Source: Maribacter sp. MMG018
GTDB taxonomy: Bacteria; Bacteroidota; Bacteroidia; Flavobacteriales; Flavobacteriaceae
Length of the DNA stretch: 64,000 bases
Direction: 5' to 3'
Assembly: GCF_018100785.1 (NCBI RefSeq)
Contig: NZ_JAGJEC010000002.1
Span: 248,001-312,000 of the forward strand
Shown: piece by piece, positions 53,309 through 61,615 of the stretch
Position numbering within the stretch: the stretch's first letter is position 1
Layout of the letters: every line of letters starts with the position of its first letter
Position numbers and translations under genes: made by a program
The notes under the pieces: generated by a model
The model's input: the letters and a program-made list of their open reading frames with translations, nothing else
Told to the model about the DNA's origin: nothing
Databases searched by the model: none

Positions 53309-54372
53309 TGCATTCATTGTTAAGAAGACAATTAAAAAAATACCTTTCGGCAGACGTACAGTCTTTACCGGAAATCGAAGCTTTTTTAAAAGCGGTGGAA
53401 AAATCATATGAAAATTATGACGAGAAACTGGCTATGCTACATAGGGCAACCTCTATAAGCTCTGATGAGCTTTATGAAGCCAATAAACAATTGGAAAGTG
53501 AATTCGCCAGACAAAAAAACATTTTAACTTCACTAGAAAATGCGATTGGTAGTTTGACGGATAATCTGAAGGAAGAACAACCTTTCGGACAAAATATGAT
53601 TGATGAGTTCAATGCCGAACATCTAGCGGATTATATAAGTAATTTGGCTTTTCAGGTTGCACAAATGAACGAGGAAAAAGATAGGTTCTTAAAAAGTTTG
53701 GAAGAACAGAACCAAGCCTTGAACAGTTACGCACAAATGGTTTCACATGACCTAAAATCCCCTATCAGAAATATAAATGCCCTGATGAGCTGGATTATGG
53801 AGGACGAAAAAGACAAGTTTTCAGATTCAAGTAAAGAAAATTGCTCTTTGGTTTCTAAAAACCTGGAGAAAATGGATAAATTAATTTCTGGAATACTGAA
53901 TCATGCGACTCTAGGCAAAACCGAAGAGCAAAGAGTTGGTTTTGAACTAAAGGATGCTCTAAAAGAGATAGTACGAACAATATATGTGCCCGACAATGTT
54001 AAAATTGTACTAGCCGACAATCTTCCTAAAATGGTTTTTGAGAGAGCCCGTTTAGAGCAATTGTTCATGAATTTACTTACCAATGCCATATCTGCCACAG
54101 AAAAAAAGGAGCAGGGGTTGATAGAGATAGGATACGAACCAGATGATCTTTATTGGAAATTTATAGTTTCCGATAACGGTAAGGGCATTCCAGAACAATA
54201 TCAAGAAAGTATTTTTGAAATGTTCAAGAAGTTGGAAAATGAAGGTAACGGAACAGGAATAGGACTTGCTCTGGTAAAAAAAATAGTAGACCTGTATGAT
54301 GGCTGTATACGTTTAAAATCGGAAGAAGGCATAGGAACTATTTTTTATATCACGTTAAAAAAAGAATTATGA
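53308..54372 (+). CDS. Histidine kinase paired with FIST protein
   Basis: 354 aa cytoplasmic kinase. N-terminal helical part (about 1-135) with no PAS domain, then H-box SHDLKSPIRNINALMSW (His147) and an ATPase domain (LLTNAISATE, DNGKGIPEQY, TGIGLALVKKIV). The core is strikingly similar to that of the H-NOX-linked kinase (HDLKSP, then matching spacing to YVPDNV and the ATPase motifs), pointing to duplication within the operon. Stop overlaps the HPt start by 4 bases (ATGA). Confidence 0.93.
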   Translation: MHSLLRRQLKKYLSADVQSLPEIEAFLKAVEKSYENYDEKLAMLHRATSISSDELYEANKQLESEFARQKNILTSLENAIGSLTDNLKEEQPFGQNMIDEFNAEHLADYISNLAFQVAQMNEEKDRFLKSLEEQNQALNSYAQMVSHDLKSPIRNINALMSWIMEDEKDKFSDSSKENCSLVSKNLEKMDKLISGILNHATLGKTEEQRVGFELKDALKEIVRTIYVPDNVKIVLADNLPKMVFERARLEQLFMNLLTNAISATEKKEQGLIEIGYEPDDLYWKFIVSDNGKGIPEQYQESIFEMFKKLENEGNGTGIGLALVKKIVDLYDGCIRLKSEEGIGTIFYITLKKEL

Positions 54373-54689
54373 TAGAACAACCCAACCTTAAATATGTGGA
54401 TGATCTAGCAGGTGACGACGTTGCTTTTAGGCAGCAGTTCATCACTATTTTAAAAGAAGAGTTTCCTAAGGAAAGGGAAACATACATAGATCATGTAGAG
54501 AATAAAAGGACAAAAGAAACTGCGGCAATCGTTCATAAATTAAAGCATAAATTCAATATCTTGGGAATGGAAGAAGCTTATAGACTTGCCGTTACATATG
54601 AAAAGGAGCTTTTAGAGGGGCAAATAACTGCGGATGCCAAATTTAAAATGATATTGGACACCATTGCGGGGTATATTAAAAACATATAA
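54369..54689 (+). CDS. HPt phosphotransfer protein
   Basis: 106 aa, all helical. Phospho-histidine region IVHKLKHKFNILGM with His56, preceded by FRQQFITILKEEFP. Stand-alone HPt proteins pass phosphate between receiver domains. Here it lies between the second kinase (4-base overlap) and the LytTR regulator (no gap), which suggests it collects signal from one or both kinases for the regulator. Confidence 0.9.
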   Translation: MIEQPNLKYVDDLAGDDVAFRQQFITILKEEFPKERETYIDHVENKRTKETAAIVHKLKHKFNILGMEEAYRLAVTYEKELLEGQITADAKFKMILDTIAGYIKNI

Positions 54690-55400
54690 ATGAACTGTAT
54701 TGTTATAGACGACGAAGCAATGGCCAGGGCCATAATCACCAAATTATGTGGTACCGTTCAAGATTTGGATGTTATAGAGGAATTTGACAATGCTATCGAT
54801 GCGATCAAATTTTTAAACCAGCGGAGTGTTGATGTGGTCTATTTGGACATTCATATGCCCGGTTTTACGGGAGTAGATTTTGTACAGACCTTAAAGAATC
54901 CGCCCAAAATAGTTTTGACCACCTCAGACACCGATTTTGCCATTGAAGCCTATGAGTATGAGTGTATTGTAGATTATTTGGTAAAGCCGGTAACGCAAGA
55001 GCGTTTTGAAAAAAGTTTTCAGAAGGTAAAAAATGCCATAGTACAAAAACCAAAAGTAAACGGTAGTGAGAGTCAAGAAACCGATTTAGAGGGAGACCTC
55101 TACATAAATATAGATCGGCGATTGATAAAACTAAAGTTTAATGAGATATTGGTGATAGAGGCAAAGGGCGATTACATTGGGGTAAAAACGGAGAAAGAGG
55201 AATATCGCGTACATACGACCCTAAAAAAGATAAAAGAAAAATTGCCCGAAAAACTGTTTCTTCAAATACACAGATCATTTATCATAAACTTCACTAAAAT
55301 AATAGATATAGAAGATAATAGTGTATTGATAGAGAAAAATGTAATTCCTATCAGTAGATCTAATAGGCCAGAACTTATGAGAAGGTTAAACCTTTTATGA
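54690..55400 (+). CDS. LytTR-family response regulator
   Basis: 236 aa. Receiver domain with IDDEA and phospho-acceptor Asp53 in VYLDIHMPG, linker about 120-135, then a LytTR DNA-binding domain (RRLIKLKFNEILVIEAKGDY, RVHTTLKKIKEKLPEKLFLQ, IHRSFIINFTKI, IPISRSNRPELMRRL). It starts directly after the HPt stop and ends the operon. Its likely sites are the CGTCTA repeats before 48785 and 60142. An unusual point is that LytTR regulators are normally served by LytS-type kinases, whereas here the kinases are H-NOX/FIST-linked HisKA types with an HPt. Confidence 0.94.
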   Translation: MNCIVIDDEAMARAIITKLCGTVQDLDVIEEFDNAIDAIKFLNQRSVDVVYLDIHMPGFTGVDFVQTLKNPPKIVLTTSDTDFAIEAYEYECIVDYLVKPVTQERFEKSFQKVKNAIVQKPKVNGSESQETDLEGDLYINIDRRLIKLKFNEILVIEAKGDYIGVKTEKEEYRVHTTLKKIKEKLPEKLFLQIHRSFIINFTKIIDIEDNSVLIEKNVIPISRSNRPELMRRLNLL

Positions 55401-55509
55401 TCATAAGATCAATAAAAAAGCGAGCGTTTGTAAAGATTTTAAAATATGACCAAAGCATCGTTTGTTAACAGTGATTATTTTAACGGTTATATAAAAAAAT
55501 GATGTATTG

Positions 55510-55920
55510 TTACGTTACATTATAAGCTTTGGTAAATATGCCGGCTAATTTTTTTCTATCTATAGGTTTTATCATGTAGTCGGTTAATTCCTCGTACTCT
55601 GCCGCTTTTTTTATATCACTTTCCCTTACCGAAGAACTGACTATATAAATATTTATCTGTTGTTCTATTTTTGATTTTAGTTTTTTGAACTCTGCCAGAA
55701 AACCCCAACCATCTAAAAAAGGCATATTAATGTCCAGAAAAATTACTTTGGGGAGCGTTTTTTTTTCTTTGGTACATTTACTTACAAATTCTACAGCTTG
55801 TTCCCCGTCAGTAAAGGAATTGACTTCAATGTCCTGCGTCATTTCCTTTATCGTTTTTTCCATAAGATAAAGGTACAGTTCGTCATCGTCAACCAATAAT
55901 ACGTTAGATTTTTTATCCAT
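55510..55920 (-). CDS. Single-domain response regulator paired with sensor kinase
   Basis: 136 aa receiver domain only: LLVDDDE, phospho-acceptor Asp63 in IFLDINMP, IYIVSSSVRES and YMIKPID. It follows the Cache-type kinase with a 2-base gap on the same strand and is very probably its phosphate acceptor. No output domain is visible. It converges with the LytTR gene. Confidence 0.92.
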   Translation of the reverse strand: MDKKSNVLLVDDDELYLYLMEKTIKEMTQDIEVNSFTDGEQAVEFVSKCTKEKKTLPKVIFLDINMPFLDGWGFLAEFKKLKSKIEQQINIYIVSSSVRESDIKKAAEYEELTDYMIKPIDRKKLAGIFTKAYNVT

Positions 55921-55922
55921 AA

Positions 55923-57710
55923 TTAAAATGTTATTTCAAATGTTGTGCCTACGTTCTCTTTACTTTTTATGGTGATTTTCGCATCTAGTGCCTCTAATTG
56001 TGATTTAACAAGAAACAACCCCATTCCCTTGCCCGAAATATTTCTATGAAACCGTTTATAGAGCTTAAAGAGGTTATCTCCGTGTTTTTCCAGGTCAATA
56101 CCTATACCATTGTCCGAAACGGATAAGACTTTGTTTTTATTTTCATAACGGGTTTCGAACAGTATATAAGAATATATATTTTCTCTTCTGTATTTAATGG
56201 CATTGGACATTAAGTTGTGAATGACGCTTCTTAGATAAAATTTAGAGAAGTCAACCTGTTGCCAAGCGTCCGATTTTATAATTACCTCAAAACTGTCGTT
56301 GTCTAATAGCGTCTCGGTAAAGTCTTTCTTAACCTCTTCTATTAGGTCGATAATGTTTACATCATCGATCTTAATTTCTCTATTGTCCAAGATGGTCACA
56401 TAATCGCTTATATCTTCGGTAAGATTGATAATACTCTTGGTAACTTGACCCAACTTAGGTAAAAGCATGGTGACATTTTGCGGCTCTTTTTCATTGTTGA
56501 TCATGTCCATTACAGTGGCCATGCTGGTTACAGGGGCCCTGAGGTTGTGAGAAACTAGATAATTGAACTCGCTTAACTGTTCGTTACGTATTTCTAAGCG
56601 GTGGTTCATATCGGTTATAAATTGGTTGTTTTTCAGTAACTTATCCCGGTTTTTGGTCAAAAGCTCGTTTTTTTCTTCCAATTCTTTATAAAAGAGCTCT
56701 TTTTGAACCCTATTTTTTTGAAGCATATAGGAAAGGGAGGCCAATAGAATAATTGCAAAAAAATTAAACAATCCCAATCCTTCGTATATGGGCAGCAAAC
56801 TAGCCTTTATCATTGAGGGGGAAGCCTCTTGGGCCAATTTCCAGTTCGTGGGGCTCACTACTTTGAGAGGAGCTCCCGAAAGGGTGTTATAACCCGAATC
56901 TATTTTATGTAGATTAACCTGTTGTATGGTCCAAATATGGTTGTTTTTAAAATAAGTGGTATCATGTTTTATTGCGTCCGGAACGGAGGTGTAAAGGTCC
57001 TCTAAAGAGGTGTTTCTTTCTAAAAATTCATATGGAAGATCCTCTTGGTATTTAGAAGAGGTGATAATTCTTTTATTGTTGTCCAATAGAAAAATATTGT
57101 TGTCCGAAGCCCTTAATTTAAGATAGTCAAGAATTCTCTTCATCTTAAAATTAATGACCACGATTCCCATTTTTTTTCCCGTTTTGTCATAAATGGGGCT
57201 TACGGCCCTGATGACGGGTTTATGGGGTTTTTCAATTTCCCCGTTTTCACGGTTTAGACTTATTTGCGAAAGGTATGTTTGACCGTGTTCCAATGCAAGT
57301 CCGTTCTTAACATATTCACGTTCAATTTTGTTTTGAAGCGGTCTTAGTTTTACAGAGTTAACTTTTGTTCGTTCTGCACGAAAAAATTCATTTCCCTCAA
57401 GATCTAAAAAACGGAATTGGTCATAATCCGTAATTCCCCTAATAATCTCTAAATAGGGGCTCATAAAAGAAACATGTTCTTTTAAGGGGTCAAAGTTTAT
57501 GGGGTACTTTAGTGTAGACCAATATTGGGTATTGTTAACAAATGAATAAAACTGGTCTTCTAGATATTTTTTTTTGATAGAGGTGTCCTTTCTTTGATAA
57601 TCGGACAGAAGTTCGATTTTTTCTTTTTTTTGGGACAGAAAAAGATACAGAGAGAGTATTAATACTGGAATATATAAATAGGCGAAAATTTTAAAAACTC
57701 TTTTCCTCAT
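55923..57710 (-). CDS. Membrane histidine kinase with periplasmic Cache-type sensor
   Basis: 595 aa. Membrane helix (about 8-26), large periplasmic domain (about 30-325) of double-Cache type (FRFLDLEGNEFFRAERTK, VIRAVSPIYDKTGKKMGIVV, IFLLDNNKRIITSSKY), second membrane helix (about 326-346), coiled coil, H-box FNYLVSHNLRAPVTSM, and ATPase domain (NLMSNAIKYR, DNGIGIDLEK, GKGMGLFLVKSQ). It senses a small molecule in the periplasm and signals to the receiver protein downstream. Located between the NO-type phosphorelay and the polysaccharide genes. Confidence 0.93.
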   Translation of the reverse strand: MRKRVFKIFAYLYIPVLILSLYLFLSQKKEKIELLSDYQRKDTSIKKKYLEDQFYSFVNNTQYWSTLKYPINFDPLKEHVSFMSPYLEIIRGITDYDQFRFLDLEGNEFFRAERTKVNSVKLRPLQNKIEREYVKNGLALEHGQTYLSQISLNRENGEIEKPHKPVIRAVSPIYDKTGKKMGIVVINFKMKRILDYLKLRASDNNIFLLDNNKRIITSSKYQEDLPYEFLERNTSLEDLYTSVPDAIKHDTTYFKNNHIWTIQQVNLHKIDSGYNTLSGAPLKVVSPTNWKLAQEASPSMIKASLLPIYEGLGLFNFFAIILLASLSYMLQKNRVQKELFYKELEEKNELLTKNRDKLLKNNQFITDMNHRLEIRNEQLSEFNYLVSHNLRAPVTSMATVMDMINNEKEPQNVTMLLPKLGQVTKSIINLTEDISDYVTILDNREIKIDDVNIIDLIEEVKKDFTETLLDNDSFEVIIKSDAWQQVDFSKFYLRSVIHNLMSNAIKYRRENIYSYILFETRYENKNKVLSVSDNGIGIDLEKHGDNLFKLYKRFHRNISGKGMGLFLVKSQLEALDAKITIKSKENVGTTFEITF

Positions 57711-57859
57711 AAAAAACCCCGTTAGAGTCTTATCACTATATAGTTATTATATGGGGGAAGAGATTATAAGTGAATACTTTCAATAAAGTTAATGATTATT
57801 CTTACATGATTTTATGTTGGCTAAATTTTTTTTAAGGTTTTTTTAAGATTTTATGTTAT

Positions 57860-59914
57860 TTATCTAGCCAGCTTTTTTGAAAAAATAGGTTTGTTCATAA
57901 AAAGCCATTTTATCTTAAAGCCAATTTCGGTAAACTCAAATCCGGCCGCAGTGGCAGAGGCAATATTGCTATACTTTCCATAAATTCGAGTATTTAGGCG
58001 TTTTGTTATTTGGTGCTGTATAGCGGCCTCGGCTCTAAAAATATTGGTGTTATCGTCTTTTTCTACTTGCTGAAAACCAGTAGCGGCACTGGCCATGTAA
58101 GTAGTTTTTTCTGAAATTTCTCCCCTAATGTCAACAAATAGCTCAAAGGCTTGGTATTGTTCTGGGCTAAAATAAATGGTAGGTAATTGCTCTTTAAATG
58201 TAATGTATTGGTAGTTGACTCCCATTTTTAAGGCTGGTTTTCGAAATAAAGAGTAATACAATGAGGTAAATAATAAGTTTCGAATATTGCTGTCACTCTG
58301 TTGTGTATGAATAAGTTGGGAATACCAACCAAGGTTTATGTTGGTTCCTAGGTTGTAGTTGATCCCATAGTGGTTTTGAACGATTTCACGTTCAATAAGG
58401 TCGGCATTAAAATTTTGTACTTCTCGTTGGTATCCCAAAGTAAGGTTTTGCAATTTAAAGGGTTGCAGCATTAATTTGGTATCTATTACCGGTTGAGTGT
58501 AAGCGTCATCCATAAATCTGGAATTATTGAAACCTAGTACTGTTTTTATGGTGGTTTTTGGAAGAATTTTATAGATCAATCCTGCCAGAACGACATGAGA
58601 ATTTGCCTTGTGTTCTGTAACGGTATTTTTTGTGGTACGATAAAAATAAGAAACGGTAGTTCTAAACTTTGATGAAAAAGGCAATTCGACGGTAGTATTT
58701 GTATAAAATGCAACATTATTGCCATTGTCAAACGTATAGGCCGCATGTTCCTCTATGCTAGGCGTATGCATTAAATCTAATTTTTCGATAAAACCTATGG
58801 CATCTTTTTGATTTTTATAAAAGGAAAGGGTCTTATGGGCCATTTCATATGCGGGCATTACATGATCGGCGGCAAATAGGGCATTTGCCTTGCCCAAGTT
58901 GCCATCAAAAGAAGTACTATCGTTGACCAATATTCTATCATAACTCTCGATGCTGTTTTTAGGCGAACCGGTATAAAGGCCTAACGTAGCTTTTAGGGCC
59001 AAAACCCAATTGGTGTTGGGGTATACCTTTTCAAGGCTGTCTATCTGTTTTTTGGCGGTTATAAATTTTCGGTTCCAGATCAATGCCTGTACATAACGAT
59101 CATAGGTGCGTTGGGTAAGTATGGTATCGTTAAAAAACGATACCATAGATTTGGCACGTAGAGCGGTTTTAAGGGCCTCTTTATCTTTTTCGTTTATATG
59201 CGAAGCCAAAGAGATACCGTTTAATGCGGTAACAGAATCTTTTGGGGTAGTGGCGTACCTCTTGTATATTTCAGTGGCACGCTCGGTGTTTTTGGTAATA
59301 AGATATAGGTTGGCCAAATTTAAAAGCGCATCCTTGTCTTCTGGAAAATCTAGAAAGATCGTGTTTAATATGGTTTCTCCTTCCTCATAATTTTGATCGT
59401 TCACAAATTCATTGGCGTAGCCCAATCGCATATACTTTCGAGAAACCTTCGCACTTTTGTTATCTGGTTGTAGGGCAAGCGCTTTTTCTATCCAATGTAG
59501 TGCAGATTCATATTCTTTTAAATTACTTAATGTGTTTGCATACCCCAGTAAGGCCCCAAATTTATCGGGGTTTTCGGTGACCAATTCTTGGTACAGAGGC
59601 TTCGCCCTATCGTATTCTTTTGCCCACAAAAAAGACTCATTATAATTGATCTGTATTTCAAAATCTTTTGGGTATTCGTCTAAAAGCTCTTTAAATAAGG
59701 TCGTCGCTTGTTGGGGTTCTCCACTTAAACCAACAGCTCTGGCATAACACAAACGGGCGGTCTTATTATTGGGGGCACTTTTTAAATAAGTTTCAAAAAA
59801 TGCTTCCGCTTCTTGAAAGTTACCTTTTTCCAACATTTCAAAACCTTGTGACATATCGGATTGTGCCCTCAATAAGGTAGTGAAAGCCAAAAAAAGAAAA
59901 AGAAATTTCCGCAT
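57860..59914 (-). CDS. TPR/outer-membrane barrel protein, exopolysaccharide exporter-like
   Basis: 684 aa. Signal peptide MRKFLFLFLAFTTLLRA. Nine or so TPR repeats (about 20-350; GNFQEAEAFFETYLKSAPNN, YDRAKPLYQELVTENPDKFG, EEGETILNTIFLDFPEDKDA), then an outer-membrane beta-barrel (about 390-684; VAFYTNTTVELPFSSKFRTT, INLGWYSQLIH, LKMGVNYQYITF) ending FMNKPIFSKKLAR. TPR-scaffold plus barrel is the layout of PgaA, PelB and BcsC, which export polysaccharides, and of YaiO-type proteins. Divergent from a flippase gene with a 227-base shared promoter region, and near glycosyltransferases. Export role is inference. Confidence 0.82.
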   Translation of the reverse strand: MRKFLFLFLAFTTLLRAQSDMSQGFEMLEKGNFQEAEAFFETYLKSAPNNKTARLCYARAVGLSGEPQQATTLFKELLDEYPKDFEIQINYNESFLWAKEYDRAKPLYQELVTENPDKFGALLGYANTLSNLKEYESALHWIEKALALQPDNKSAKVSRKYMRLGYANEFVNDQNYEEGETILNTIFLDFPEDKDALLNLANLYLITKNTERATEIYKRYATTPKDSVTALNGISLASHINEKDKEALKTALRAKSMVSFFNDTILTQRTYDRYVQALIWNRKFITAKKQIDSLEKVYPNTNWVLALKATLGLYTGSPKNSIESYDRILVNDSTSFDGNLGKANALFAADHVMPAYEMAHKTLSFYKNQKDAIGFIEKLDLMHTPSIEEHAAYTFDNGNNVAFYTNTTVELPFSSKFRTTVSYFYRTTKNTVTEHKANSHVVLAGLIYKILPKTTIKTVLGFNNSRFMDDAYTQPVIDTKLMLQPFKLQNLTLGYQREVQNFNADLIEREIVQNHYGINYNLGTNINLGWYSQLIHTQQSDSNIRNLLFTSLYYSLFRKPALKMGVNYQYITFKEQLPTIYFSPEQYQAFELFVDIRGEISEKTTYMASAATGFQQVEKDDNTNIFRAEAAIQHQITKRLNTRIYGKYSNIASATAAGFEFTEIGFKIKWLFMNKPIFSKKLAR

Positions 59915-60032
59915 TATACAAAAGTAAGATTAGTACTACAAGTGTCTAACGTTCATTATGTTGTTTTATTAGAACTATTGGACTTTATAAAGGTAAAGTA
60001 GCCTCTATATTCTCGGAAGTACGATAAACGCC

Positions 60033-60070
60033 ATTCGTCTATAGCAACTTGTATTCTATCCACTGTAGAC
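60033..60070. promoter_or_regulatory. CGTCTA motif in the divergent polysaccharide promoter region
   Basis: ATTCGTCTATAGC (60033-60045) followed by AACTTGTATT aligns with ATTCGTCTACAGC and AACTTTTATT at 48713-48736, with one gap. GTCTATAG and CTGTAGAC (60063-60070) also form an inverted pair. It lies 97 bases before the flippase ATG. A common regulator, probably LytTR-type, is inferred. Confidence 0.4.
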
Positions 60071-60141
60071 AAATAAAAGCATCTTTCAACGAGATATTTG
60101 TCTTATAAAATGTAAAGGATCAACACTATATTTTTCTTCTT

Positions 60142-61380
60142 ATGACTGCAATTAGATTAGCTTTTGAAAAAATTTCTCCAGAACGTTTGTTCATGGTTAG
60201 TGTACTTTTGGTAAATGGGGGCAACTACGTTTATAACTTGTTGCTGGGTAGAATACTTGGCCCGGCCGCATTCTCTGAGGCTGCCTTATTAATAACCCTA
60301 TTATTGGTATTGTCTTTTTTAGGAATGACATTTCAACTGGCGACGGCAAAATTCTCGGTATTGTTTTCGAACACTGACTGGGAGGCCTTTCAACAATTAA
60401 TGTATAGGTATGCACTTGCCTTTGGTGTAGTTATAGGGGTGTTACTTTTTGTATTTGCCGAAAACCTACAACAGATATTTCATACAGAGTCGAATGTATT
60501 GTTTAAAACCTTCGCAATAGGGGTGCCGCTCTACTTTTTTATGTCGGTGAATAGGGGTAAGTACCAAGGGGCGCAAGATTTTAAAAACCTTTCTGTAACC
60601 TATCAGGCAGAAATGTGGAGTCGGTTGGCCATTACGCTTTTGTTACTTTTGTTTGTACCCTTACAACCTGCTTTTTCGATATCGTTAGGTATTGCAGTCT
60701 CTTTTTTATTCGGTTTGGTACCTGCCAATTTTAATTTGGCGACCCTAGCAAAAAAAATTACCCTACCCAAGGCTCATAAAAAGAAGGTATGGAGTTTTTT
60801 AATTCTTACCGCTTGTTATGAACTTACACAGATTGTAATAAATAACAGTGATATACTTTTGGTAAAACATTATTTTGATGCCGCTGATGCCGGTCTATAT
60901 TCGTCGTTGGCCTTGATCGGTAGAGTGGTCTACTTTGTAGCATGGATGTTTGTAATGTTGCTACTACCTACCGTGGTACAAAAACAAAAGGATGGTGAAG
61001 CCACGGCCCCGATTCTTATAAAATATATAAGTTATATTGGAACCCTGTCTTTATCGATAGTATTGTGCTGCGCAATTTTTCCCAAATTTATTGTGCAAAT
61101 AATGTTTGGTGAAGCATACCTTTCAATGGCCCCGCTCTTATGGCAATATGCCTTGGCAACCTCTTTGTATGCGGTCTCCAATATATTCGCTTATTATTTT
61201 TTATCCTTGGATAAATACATTCCGGTTATAATATCGGGACTACTTGGGTGTACACAAGTAATATTGATCATGTTTTTTCATAACAGCCTATTTATCGTAG
61301 TACAAGTTCAGATTATTGCCATGGTTGCCCTATTGGTGGTACAACTACTGTACTTTATGCACCATCAAATTATGAATTAA
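60142..61380 (+). CDS. MOP-superfamily polysaccharide flippase
   Basis: 412 aa, about 12 membrane helices with no long soluble part. Features of Wzx/MATE-like polysaccharide transporters: LGRILGPAAFSEAALLITLL near the start, SVNRGKYQGAQDF, ITACYELTQIVINNSDILLVKHYFDAADAGLY and FFLSLDKYIPVIISG. It would move a lipid-linked or nascent polysaccharide across the inner membrane. Shares a divergent control region with the TPR/barrel exporter gene. PelG-like membership is possible but not shown. Confidence 0.85.
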   Translation: MTAIRLAFEKISPERLFMVSVLLVNGGNYVYNLLLGRILGPAAFSEAALLITLLLVLSFLGMTFQLATAKFSVLFSNTDWEAFQQLMYRYALAFGVVIGVLLFVFAENLQQIFHTESNVLFKTFAIGVPLYFFMSVNRGKYQGAQDFKNLSVTYQAEMWSRLAITLLLLLFVPLQPAFSISLGIAVSFLFGLVPANFNLATLAKKITLPKAHKKKVWSFLILTACYELTQIVINNSDILLVKHYFDAADAGLYSSLALIGRVVYFVAWMFVMLLLPTVVQKQKDGEATAPILIKYISYIGTLSLSIVLCCAIFPKFIVQIMFGEAYLSMAPLLWQYALATSLYAVSNIFAYYFLSLDKYIPVIISGLLGCTQVILIMFFHNSLFIVVQVQIIAMVALLVVQLLYFMHHQIMN

Positions 61381-61615
61381 CCGACAGTGGTCTTAAGGCC
61401 AAAATGTCTGGCCAGCGAATATTCCCCAATGTTGAGGCGGGTATTTTCCATTTAGGTATACCTAATAGAACAAAATGAACAGATCCTTTATCTAACCAAA
61501 CCTCCCGCTCATCTACGGTAAATAGTCATCTGTCTGCCACGACCCCTGAGCATATTGATATAACCGGATATTTGTATAGAAGATTTAATAAACAATCAAA
61601 CTTAAAATTAAACAA

